Shown here piece by piece: positions 13,466 to 20,032 of a stretch of DNA of 26,597 nucleotides (the stretch's first letter is position 1; every line of letters begins with the position of its first letter). Both the position numbers and the translations under genes were made by a program. The notes below the pieces were generated by a model that saw only the letters and a list, made by a program, of their open reading frames with translations, was not told the DNA's origin and made no database searches. Source of the stretch: Bacillota bacterium (GTDB taxonomy: Bacteria > Bacillota > Clostridia > Lachnospirales > Lachnospiraceae); NCBI GenBank assembly GCA_023412855.1, contig JAEZRJ010000064.1:1-26597 (forward strand). The letters are read 5' to 3'.

Positions 13466-14347
13466 ATGAAAAAAGTAGAAGAAAAATTAATGGGTTTAAA
13501 GAAGGAATATGAAAATATGCAGGTGCCGGATGAAGGGGCAGAAATAATGAAGAAAGCAATGGATAGAGCGAAAGCGGATAAGAGAAGGGCGGAGACGAAG
13601 AAACAGTGGAACCGGGCTGTGCTCGGAGCTGCTGCGGCAATTGCCATATTGGTTATTCTTCCGAATACAAATGAAAAAGTCGCATATGCAATGGAGCGGA
13701 TTCCCTTAATCGGAAAAATATTTGAAGCGATTACTATCCGTGACTATACATATGATGACGGGCATAACAGTGCCGAGGTTAAGGTTCCGAAGGTAATAAC
13801 GGAAGAAGCGGGGGCAAAAGAACATCCTGCTGTTAATCAGGTCAATAAAAGTGTAGATGAATATACAAAAGAACTGCTGACACAATTTGAAAATAATATG
13901 CAGCTGGAAGGATATCAGAATTTAGATGTATCTTATGAAGTAGTTACCGATAATGATACGTGGTTTGCTCTGGATATAGCGGCGGTGCAGACTGAGGCAA
14001 GCGGCTATGAATTCCATAGATTCTACAATATCGATAAAGTTACGGGAGAAAACGTAGAATTAAAAGATTTGTTCAAAGAAGGCAGCAACTATATTTCTAT
14101 GGTCAGCGAGGAGATTAAAAAACAGATGCAGGCTAAGATGTCCGAAGACGAAGGTTCGATTTATTGGTTAGATAATCAGGATTATCCGGAGGACAATTTT
14201 AAGGAAATAAAGGCTGACCAGAATTTTTATCTGGATAATGAAGGAAATCTTGTTATTATTTTCGATGAATATGAAGTGGCTCCGGGTTATATGGGAGTAC
14301 AAAGATTTACGATAGGCAAAGATGCGATAAGCGATATATTAAAATAA
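13466..14347 (+). CDS. rsiV: RsiV-like membrane anti-sigma factor (putative lysozyme sensor)
   Basis: A 293-residue single-pass protein, near the 285 residues of Bacillus RsiV. The cytoplasmic part (1-49) is charged and would hold the sigma factor; a transmembrane helix spans about 50-66; the outside part contains MERIPLIGKIF and a C-terminal domain of the DUF3298 type, ending NFYLDNEGNLVIIFDEYEVAPGYMG in two segments. Just after the helix, residues 73-75 read AYA, a signal-peptidase-like site, as in RsiV, where lysozyme binding exposes the protein to signal peptidase and then intramembrane cleavage. It starts eight bases after the sigma gene with GGAGG upstream. Family call is strong; lysozyme as the ligand is inferred. 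Confidence 0.85.
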   Translation: MKKVEEKLMGLKKEYENMQVPDEGAEIMKKAMDRAKADKRRAETKKQWNRAVLGAAAAIAILVILPNTNEKVAYAMERIPLIGKIFEAITIRDYTYDDGHNSAEVKVPKVITEEAGAKEHPAVNQVNKSVDEYTKELLTQFENNMQLEGYQNLDVSYEVVTDNDTWFALDIAAVQTEASGYEFHRFYNIDKVTGENVELKDLFKEGSNYISMVSEEIKKQMQAKMSEDEGSIYWLDNQDYPEDNFKEIKADQNFYLDNEGNLVIIFDEYEVAPGYMGVQRFTIGKDAISDILK

Positions 14348-14628
14348 GAGCAAACAAATTCATATAATGACTGTAATCTGGATGCTTTTTCTGAAAATAT
14401 CAGCGCAGTGAAAGCATGATAACGGACAAAGGTTATCGGAGGAGTATTCAGAAGAAGTATAGAATACGAAAAAGACAATTTTATTCAAAAAAGAACAAAG
14501 AAACATCAAGACAAATGTGCCGCATTTATATAAAATGATAAAGAAATATAAATCCTTCTTTTAATAATGTACGAAAGTCGAATTGGTATTTGGGGGTATA
14601 TGCTTTAGAATCGCATTTTCTTTTGAGG
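14348..14628. other. AT-rich intergenic stretch without a supported gene
   Basis: Between the anti-sigma stop and the hairpin before cotJC there is no convincing coding region. ATGCTTT (14382-14388) and AAAGCAT (14411-14417) enclose a small inner hairpin CTGA-AAATA-TCAG, a possible weak end of the sigma operon, but no T-run follows. A 40-codon Lys/Arg-rich frame at 14416-14538 lacks a ribosome binding site and was not accepted. Confidence 0.5.
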
Positions 14629-14663
14629 AACAGCCGTATGGCCTTTTTGGGCCATGCGGCTGT
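14629..14663 (-). terminator. Strong hairpin after cotJC, probable terminator
   Basis: A 15-bp stem (14629-14643 with 14649-14663) with a single G-T pair and a five-base loop begins 16 bases after the cotJC stop. It is followed by no long T-run on the minus strand, so it is an imperfect intrinsic terminator or a 3' stabilising structure. A 16-base palindrome TTTCTCTTAAGAGAAA (14662-14677) lies between it and the stop codon. Confidence 0.6.
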
Positions 14664-14679
14664 TTCTCTTAAGAGAAAA

Positions 14680-15297
14680 CTATAACTCACCGTGGAACAT
14701 ATCTTTATCGAATTCCGGATTAAAGTAATAATAATTTTTACTATCCAGCTTATCTTTTGTTTTTTCCAAAGCTTCCCCGAATCTTTGGAAATGAACAATT
14801 TCCCTTGTTCTTAAGAACTTTAACGGCTCTCTGACTTCAGGCTCCGGAATCATGCGAAGCAGGTTATCGTATACCGTTCTTGCTTTTTGTTCTGCGGCAA
14901 GGTCTTCTGTTAAATCAGTGATCGCATCTCCTTTTGACTGAAACTCTATTGCGGTAAAGGGTAATCCGGCGGCTGCCTGCGGCCAAAGGGCGGTCGTATG
15001 ATCGATATAATATGCGTCAAAGCCTGCTGTCTTAGCCTGTTCGACCGTAAGATTCTTTGTTAACTGGTATACCATTGCACATATGATTTCCATATGTGCC
15101 AATTCCTCCGTACCGATATCCGTTAACAGACCTCCGACTTCTTTGACCGGCATGCTGTAGCGTTGTGACAAATAACGCATAGATGCGGATAATTCTCCGT
15201 CCGGGCCTCCGTACTGGCTGATAATTAGCTGCGCAGTCTTCGGACATGTTTTCGTGATTTTTACCGGGTACTGAAGTCTTTTTTCATAAATCCACAT
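14680..15297 (-). CDS. cotJC: CotJC, manganese-catalase-like spore coat protein
   Basis: A 205-residue ferritin-like four-helix protein of the manganese catalase family. Putative metal ligands are Glu35 (GELSASMRYLSQRY), Glu65 and His68 (EELAHMEII), Glu136 (DLAAEQKAR) and Glu166/His169 (REIVHFQRF). In Bacillus and clostridia, CotJC is an inner spore-coat protein made in the mother cell and may remove hydrogen peroxide. Its ATG directly follows the stop codon of the upstream cotJA-JB gene with no gap, and its AAGGAG site lies inside that gene's end, so translation is coupled. The locus shows that the organism is, or descends from, a spore former. Confidence 0.92.
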   Translation of the reverse strand: MWIYEKRLQYPVKITKTCPKTAQLIISQYGGPDGELSASMRYLSQRYSMPVKEVGGLLTDIGTEELAHMEIICAMVYQLTKNLTVEQAKTAGFDAYYIDHTTALWPQAAAGLPFTAIEFQSKGDAITDLTEDLAAEQKARTVYDNLLRMIPEPEVREPLKFLRTREIVHFQRFGEALEKTKDKLDSKNYYYFNPEFDKDMFHGEL

Positions 15298-15756
15298 TTA
15301 TACGCACGCTCCTTCCCATGGCATCGGACCATCCTGCAAGCAAAAGCTTGTTTCTCCGCTTTTGCATTGAGGGACGCATAGTTTGGTCAAAGGATAAAAT
15401 TCCTGTGCAAATTGTTTTCTAAGCTCTGCGCACTCCTGTGCTTTTTCACGGTAAAGCTTAAGTGCTTCAGCGTCCTGTTCATGTGTGTCTAAATATAGTG
15501 TCAGGTCATCCAGAAAAAAACTGATCTGATTGATTTTTGTCATTAATTGCTCCCTGTCTTTTTGCTCTTTTGAAATTCCCAGGTTTTTCAAGCCGCTTGC
15601 AATAGGATTCGTGGTTCCCATTACAGACTCGCTCGCAAAAAAAGGCATATTTAAATCTTGGAATATGGTACCGACATTAAGCGCTTCTTCCTGCGAATAT
15701 AATTCGCCCCACGGCTGTATCGGTACATTTGCAATTGCCAAATGATTTTCAGACAT
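15298..15756 (-). CDS. CotJA-CotJB fusion, spore coat protein
   Basis: A 152-residue protein joining two coat proteins normally encoded separately. Residues 1-45 match CotJA (QPWGELYSQEEALNVGTIF with PFF). Residues 68-148 match CotJB (FFLDDLTLYLDTHEQDAEAL, then the terminal PMPWEG). A linker of about 20 residues joins them. The start at 15756 was chosen for AAAGGAG six bases upstream; the frame open to 15804 has no such site. The C-terminus contains four cysteines (LCVPQC, FCL, GAC) that could crosslink in the coat. Together with cotJC it forms the cotJ operon. The reading frame is intact across the join, with no sign of a sequencing frameshift. Confidence 0.85.
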   Translation of the reverse strand: MSENHLAIANVPIQPWGELYSQEEALNVGTIFQDLNMPFFASESVMGTTNPIASGLKNLGISKEQKDREQLMTKINQISFFLDDLTLYLDTHEQDAEALKLYREKAQECAELRKQFAQEFYPLTKLCVPQCKSGETSFCLQDGPMPWEGACV

Positions 15757-15792
15757 AAAAAACTCCTTTCTTGTTAATACTGTTTTTGTAAT

Positions 15793-15807
15793 GAAATGTA
15801 ACATTTC
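15793..15807. promoter_or_regulatory. 15-bp palindrome upstream of the cotJ genes
   Basis: GAAATGTAACATTTC is a perfect inverted repeat around one central base, 37 bases before the cotJA-JB start. A wider pair, TGTAAT and ATTACA, encloses it. It could be an operator for a sporulation regulator or simply a hairpin in the leader. No clear SigE or SigK promoter could be fixed. Confidence 0.4.
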
Positions 15808-15914
15808 AAAAATTACATTATTAGTATTTCCCGAAAAGGAGTTTTTACATTGGGAATGACTTGTATTTTATTTATACATACCATACATAAACAGGTATAT
15901 TTATTTTTATTCTT

Positions 15915-15976
15915 ACAAACGAAGCTGTGCTGCCAAAGTACTTGGCTGCGAGAGTGCGCGAAGTATAGTTTTGTTC
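15915..15976 (+). repeat. 62-nt structured dispersed repeat, copy 2
   Basis: Same length and core as copies 1 and 3: GCTGTGCTGCC at 15924-15934, then CTTGGCTGCGAGAG and GCGCGAAG, ending TTTTGTTC. The left terminal arm has diverged (ACAAACGAA in place of GGAACAAAA), so the outer stem is shorter; the inner hairpin keeps five pairs. It ends 15 bases before the ATG of the amidohydrolase and directly before its GGAGGTGAT site, so it would lie in the 5' untranslated region. Confidence 0.75.
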
Positions 15977-15991
15977 ATTTGGAGGTGATTT

Positions 15992-17161
15992 ATGCTTTTA
16001 ATAAAGAACGGTATCATATATACAATTACAGGCGATTTCATAAATCCGGGAAATGTATTGATTGAAAATGAAAAAATAATAGAAGTAGGAAAAGAAATTA
16101 AAACAACTTTAAAAGCGGATACCCGTATTATTGATGCGAGTGGTTTATGGGTTATGCCGGGCATAATTGATGCGCATTGCCATATTGGAATAACGGAGGA
16201 GAAGGAGGGGGCGGAAGGAGATGATTGCAATGAAGCGACAACGCCAATAACTCCTTACTTGAGAGCGATAGATGCTATTAATCCTCTTGATCCGGCCTTT
16301 CATAATGCCTTACAGGCAGGTATAACTTCTGTTATGGTCGGACCGGGAAGCTCAAATGTTGTAGGAGGTCAATTTGCTTTTTTGAAGACACACGGAAGAG
16401 TGGTTGATAAAATGGTTGTTCTGGCACCCGCCGCAATGAAAGTAGCATTTGGGGAAAACCCGAAGGCTGCCTATAAAGAAATAAATGTGAGCCCGACTAC
16501 CAGAATGTCTATAGCTGCAATGTTAAGGGAGGAATTATTCCAGGCGGTACAATATAAGAAAAAGAAGGAAAAAGCTTTAAATAATAGGGAAGACTTTGAA
16601 GACGATTTTAAATTAGAGTCATGGCTTCCTGTTCTGAATAAACAGATACCATTAAAGGCACATGTTCATCGTACCGATGATATTTTAACAGCAATTCGAA
16701 TCGCAAAAGAGTTTGGCCTGAATATGACATTAGATCACTGTACAGAAGGACATATTATTGCAGATGAAATAAAACAAAGTGATTTTTATGCAATAGTTGG
16801 CCCTGATTTGTCTTCCAGAAATAAGCTTGAAGTACAAAATGCTGATTTCAAAACATCCGGAGTTTTAACAAAAGCAGGGGTGAAGGTGGCAATCATGTCA
16901 GACCACCCGGTTACGCTTATTCAATATTTACCTTTATATGCCGGCCTGGCAGCCAAAAAAGGCTTAGGAATTACAGAAGGGCTTAAAGCGATTACAATAA
17001 ATCCGGCAATTATTTGCGGAGTGGCAGACAGAGTAGGAAGCTTAGAGGCAGGAAAAGATGCGGATATTGCTATTTTCACAGGTAATCCGATGGAAGTTTC
17101 AACAGAAACCGTCTATACAATAGTAAACGGTGAAATCGTATTTCAAAGAAACAGCACGTAA
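15992..17161 (+). CDS. Metal-dependent amidohydrolase (imidazolonepropionase-like, COG1228 type)
   Basis: A 389-residue amidohydrolase-superfamily enzyme. A small N-terminal beta domain (KNGIIYTITGDFINPGNVLI) leads to the metal motif His62-x-His64 in DAHCHIG. Further likely ligands are His224 and His226 (KAHVH), His249 (LDHCTEGH) and Asp304 (IMSDHP), which fits a TIM barrel with one or two metals. The C-terminal GSLEAGKDADIAIFTGNP closes the beta domain as usual. GGAGGTGAT is an almost ideal ribosome binding site. It stands alone, with no pathway genes next to it, so the substrate cannot be deduced; cyclic amides or N-acyl compounds are typical for the group. A CATACATA box at 15882-15889 resembles a SigE -10 element, weakly suggesting expression in sporulation. 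Confidence 0.85.
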   Translation: MLLIKNGIIYTITGDFINPGNVLIENEKIIEVGKEIKTTLKADTRIIDASGLWVMPGIIDAHCHIGITEEKEGAEGDDCNEATTPITPYLRAIDAINPLDPAFHNALQAGITSVMVGPGSSNVVGGQFAFLKTHGRVVDKMVVLAPAAMKVAFGENPKAAYKEINVSPTTRMSIAAMLREELFQAVQYKKKKEKALNNREDFEDDFKLESWLPVLNKQIPLKAHVHRTDDILTAIRIAKEFGLNMTLDHCTEGHIIADEIKQSDFYAIVGPDLSSRNKLEVQNADFKTSGVLTKAGVKVAIMSDHPVTLIQYLPLYAGLAAKKGLGITEGLKAITINPAIICGVADRVGSLEAGKDADIAIFTGNPMEVSTETVYTIVNGEIVFQRNST

Positions 17162-17322
17162 ATAATCAGGTTCGATGTTCATGCAGCCCTTGCTCCCCGG
17201 AACCGGATGATTCAGCCCCGGCACATTACAACAAGATTGACGCAGTAAGCATAATGTGAGAAAATTTCATATACGGATAAGACAACGTTATGAAAGCGGA
17301 AGGGAAAGCGGCTAGAGGGAGT

Positions 17323-18000
17323 ATGTATAAGATTTTAATTGTAGAAGATGACAATACCATAGCAGAGGAAGTAGGAAGGTATTTAATGAAATGGGGCTAT
17401 GAAGTGGAGGCGGTTACCGATTTCGGTGATGTACTGGGGCATTTTGGCAGATTTCTGCCGCAGCTGGTACTGATGGACATCGGCCTGCCTTTTTATAATG
17501 GATATTATTGGTGCGGGGAAATACGAAAAGTCTCCCAAGTGCCGGTCATATTTGTATCTTCGGCATCCGACAACATGAATATCGTTATGGCGGTAAACAT
17601 GGGCGGGGATGATTTCATTACGAAGCCCTTTGATTTGGACGTGCTGGCTGCGAAGGTACAGGCGATTTTACGAAGGACCTATTCGTTTTCCGCCCAGACG
17701 TCTCTTATGGAATATAAAGGCATGATATTGAATCTTTCCGATATGACTTTGGTATATCTCGATGAGAAAATAGAGCTTTCCAAAAACGAATATAGGATAT
17801 TGCAGACCTTATTCGAGAATACCGGGAAAACGGTAACCAGAGAGGCTATTATGAAAAGACTTTGGGATGAGGAGTGTTTTGTGGATGACAACACGCTGAC
17901 CGTTAATATAAACCGCCTGCGCAAGAAGCTGGAGGGACTTGGTGCGGAAGAGCTGATCGTTACGAAAAAAGGAATCGGCTATAGGCTGGGGGAATTATGA
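17323..18000 (+). CDS. BceR-like response regulator
   Basis: A 225-residue OmpR-family regulator. The receiver has EDD at 8-10, Asp52 in LVLMDIGLPFYNGYYWC and Lys in DFITKPFD; the YYWC and SSASDNMNIVMAVNMGGDD segments are characteristic of BceR-type regulators. The winged helix spans about 125-225. The start at 17323 was chosen because MYKILIVEDD is where family members begin; the ATG at 17290 adds eleven unrelated residues and has no good ribosome binding site, although the one for 17323 is also close (AGGG three bases away). It heads a four-gene unit with kinase, ATPase and permease and should activate the transporter genes in answer to cell-wall-active peptides. Confidence 0.9.
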   Translation: MYKILIVEDDNTIAEEVGRYLMKWGYEVEAVTDFGDVLGHFGRFLPQLVLMDIGLPFYNGYYWCGEIRKVSQVPVIFVSSASDNMNIVMAVNMGGDDFITKPFDLDVLAAKVQAILRRTYSFSAQTSLMEYKGMILNLSDMTLVYLDEKIELSKNEYRILQTLFENTGKTVTREAIMKRLWDEECFVDDNTLTVNINRLRKKLEGLGAEELIVTKKGIGYRLGEL

Positions 18001-19151
18001 GGAAAAAGCAGGAAAGAGTTATATTCGGGAATTATTTGAAAGAGCGCAGCATTTTACTGGCGGCATACGCCATGATTGTACTTATTTTTCTTGCACTGGC
18101 GGCTCTTTATGGTTATGACAAAATTGTCATTAATATGCTGTATGCGGTGGTGGTAACGGCTTTTATTGCAGCCTTTGCCGGTATAATAGGTTATATCCAT
18201 TACAGGAATAAGTGTCTGAAGCTGTACGATGCGCTTTCTAAAAGAGGTGAGAGTGCTTATCATCTGCCTGAGGCGAGGGTCCTTTCAGAGAAGCTTTACA
18301 CCGAAATGGTTTTGACGGCGGAGGAGGATAAAAGAAGGACTGTTTCTGAATCAGATGAAAAAAGCCGGGATATGGCGGATTATTATACGATGTGGATTCA
18401 TCAGATAAAGACCCCTATTTCAGCCTTGCGCCTTGTTCTGCAGGGAATGCCGGATATGGAAGCCGTAGAGAACACGGCTGCCGTAGAGAACACGGCTGCC
18501 GTAGAGAATGCGGATGCCGTACAGAACATGGATATCGTAGAGAATACGGCTGCCGGAAGAGATACGGCTATCAGGCAAGCCTCCGAAGAGCTGTTTAAAA
18601 TAGAGAGGTATGCGGAGATGGCGCTATACTATGCCAGGTTGGACGATATGTCTTCGGATATGCTTTTTCAGGAATATGACATAGGCGGGATCATTAAGCT
18701 GGCCGTAAAAAAATATGCTCTTCTTTTTATCGGCAGCAGGCTTTCCTTTGACCTGGAATATTTCGAATGCAGGACGGTGACCGATGAGAAGTGGCTTTCT
18801 TTTGCTATAGAACAGATATTATCAAACGCCCTTAAATATACGGCAGAAGGAGGAATCCGTATTTACGGGGTGGATGAAAGCGGAGAGAGGCACAGAGGAA
18901 GGGTGAACCATATTGTGATTGAGGATACGGGAATGGGTATATGCGAAAGTGACCTCCCCCGTATTTTTGAAAGGGGCTTTACCGGATACAATGGAAGAAT
19001 GAACAGAAAGTCTACCGGCATCGGCCTATACCTGTGCAAACAGATTATGGACAGGCTGTCCCACAAAATTGAGGTCCGCTCTGCGGTCAATGTTGGGACA
19101 AAAGTAATGCTGAGTTTCGGACGGAATAACGATAATGTGACAAAAGTGTAA
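17997..19151 (+). CDS. BceS-like intramembrane-sensing histidine kinase with tandem-repeat insertion
   Basis: A 384-residue kinase with two adjacent transmembrane helices (about 19-39 and 46-67) and almost no external loop, typical of intramembrane-sensing kinases that rely on a Bce transporter as the sensor. The phospho-acceptor is His135 in MWIHQIKTPI. The catalytic domain has NALKYTAEGG, DTGMGI and STGIGLYL. Residues 156-191 are six hexapeptide repeats (AVENTA-like) placed between the two helices of the dimerisation domain, where homologues have a short turn. The start overlaps the regulator stop by ATGA, so the pair is coupled. The long insertion is unusual and its effect on signalling is unknown. 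Confidence 0.9.
   Translation: MRKKQERVIFGNYLKERSILLAAYAMIVLIFLALAALYGYDKIVINMLYAVVVTAFIAAFAGIIGYIHYRNKCLKLYDALSKRGESAYHLPEARVLSEKLYTEMVLTAEEDKRRTVSESDEKSRDMADYYTMWIHQIKTPISALRLVLQGMPDMEAVENTAAVENTAAVENADAVQNMDIVENTAAGRDTAIRQASEELFKIERYAEMALYYARLDDMSSDMLFQEYDIGGIIKLAVKKYALLFIGSRLSFDLEYFECRTVTDEKWLSFAIEQILSNALKYTAEGGIRIYGVDESGERHRGRVNHIVIEDTGMGICESDLPRIFERGFTGYNGRMNRKSTGIGLYLCKQIMDRLSHKIEVRSAVNVGTKVMLSFGRNNDNVTKV
18462..18569 (+). repeat. Six 18-bp tandem repeats inside the BceS-like kinase gene
   Basis: Unit GCCGTAGAGAACACGGCT at 18462-18479 is repeated exactly at 18480-18497 and with substitutions at 18498, 18516, 18534 and 18552. Each unit encodes six residues (AVENTA, AVENTA, AVENAD, AVQNMD, IVENTA, AGRDTA), so unit gain or loss keeps the frame. 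The first two identical copies suggest a recent duplication. Confidence 0.9.
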
Positions 19152-19243
19152 GCTTAGAGGCGGAAATGTAAGGCGAAGCGATGGCAGTACATTCCCTCTT
19201 TTTTTATAATAGAGGAAAGATTTATGAAAGAGAGGATTTATTA

Positions 19244-20032
19244 ATGTCGCTATTAGAAGTAAAAAATGTAAAAAAAATATATACGACACACTTTGGAGCG
19301 GTAAAGGTTCAGGCGCTTTGCGATGTGAACTTTTCTGTAGAGGAAGGGGAGTACGTAGCGATTATGGGCGAGTCAGGCTCGGGAAAAACTACGCTTCTCA
19401 ACATTTTGGCGTCACTGGATAAGGCTACCAGCGGCAAGGTGCTTTTAAATGACAAGAACCTGGCAGAAATCAAGCAAAAGCAGCTTTGTGCCTTTCGCAG
19501 GGACCATCTTGGCTTTGTTTTTCAGGATTTTAATCTGCTCGATACCTTATCTTTACGGGACAATATTTTTCTTCCTTTGGTATTAGCGGGGGCGCCTTTT
19601 AATGAAATGGAGGAAAAGCTGCGTCCTTTGGCAGAAAAGCTGGAAATTACGGAGTTACTTAATAAATATCCTTATGAAGTGTCGGGAGGGCAGAAGCAGC
19701 GTGCGGCTGTATGCAGAGCGCTTATTACGGGACCGGAAATCGTGCTTGCGGACGAGCCTACCGGAGCCCTGGACTCGAAGGCATCGTCTAAGCTTCTGCG
19801 CCTTTTTGCGGATATTAACAGAGACGGACAGACAATTCTCATGGTGACCCACAGCATACAGGCAGCAAGCCATGCGGGAAGGATTCTTTTTATCAAGGAT
19901 GGCTGCGTATTTCATCAAATATACAGGGGTAACCGTTCCAACGAGGAAATGTATAAGATGATCTCCGATGCGCTTACCGTATTGCAAACGGGAAAAGGCG
20001 AGGAACCGATTAAAAACGGGGAGGCGTCATAA
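19244..20032 (+). CDS. BceA-like ABC transporter ATP-binding protein
   Basis: A 262-residue ATPase with Walker A GESGSGKTT (42-50), Q-loop FQDFNLL, signature VSGGQKQR, Walker B IVLADEPTGALD and H-loop MVTHS. The C-terminal extension of about 30 residues after the core is usual for BceA. The start at 19244 was chosen because GAGAGGA lies seven bases upstream and MSLLEVKNVKKIY matches family starts; the frame is open from 19181. It follows the kinase gene after 92 bases and overlaps the permease by one base. With the permease it forms a peptide detoxification and sensing transporter for bacitracin-like or lantibiotic-like compounds. Confidence 0.93.
   Translation: MSLLEVKNVKKIYTTHFGAVKVQALCDVNFSVEEGEYVAIMGESGSGKTTLLNILASLDKATSGKVLLNDKNLAEIKQKQLCAFRRDHLGFVFQDFNLLDTLSLRDNIFLPLVLAGAPFNEMEEKLRPLAEKLEITELLNKYPYEVSGGQKQRAAVCRALITGPEIVLADEPTGALDSKASSKLLRLFADINRDGQTILMVTHSIQAASHAGRILFIKDGCVFHQIYRGNRSNEEMYKMISDALTVLQTGKGEEPIKNGEAS

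Noticed and set aside
14416..14538. A 40-codon Lys/Arg-rich frame after the anti-sigma gene
   Set aside because: No ribosome binding site, composition follows the AT-rich background, no family resemblance.
18462..18569. CRISPR-like or satellite array
   Set aside because: Repeats are contiguous, without spacers, in frame and inside a kinase gene; they are a coding tandem repeat.
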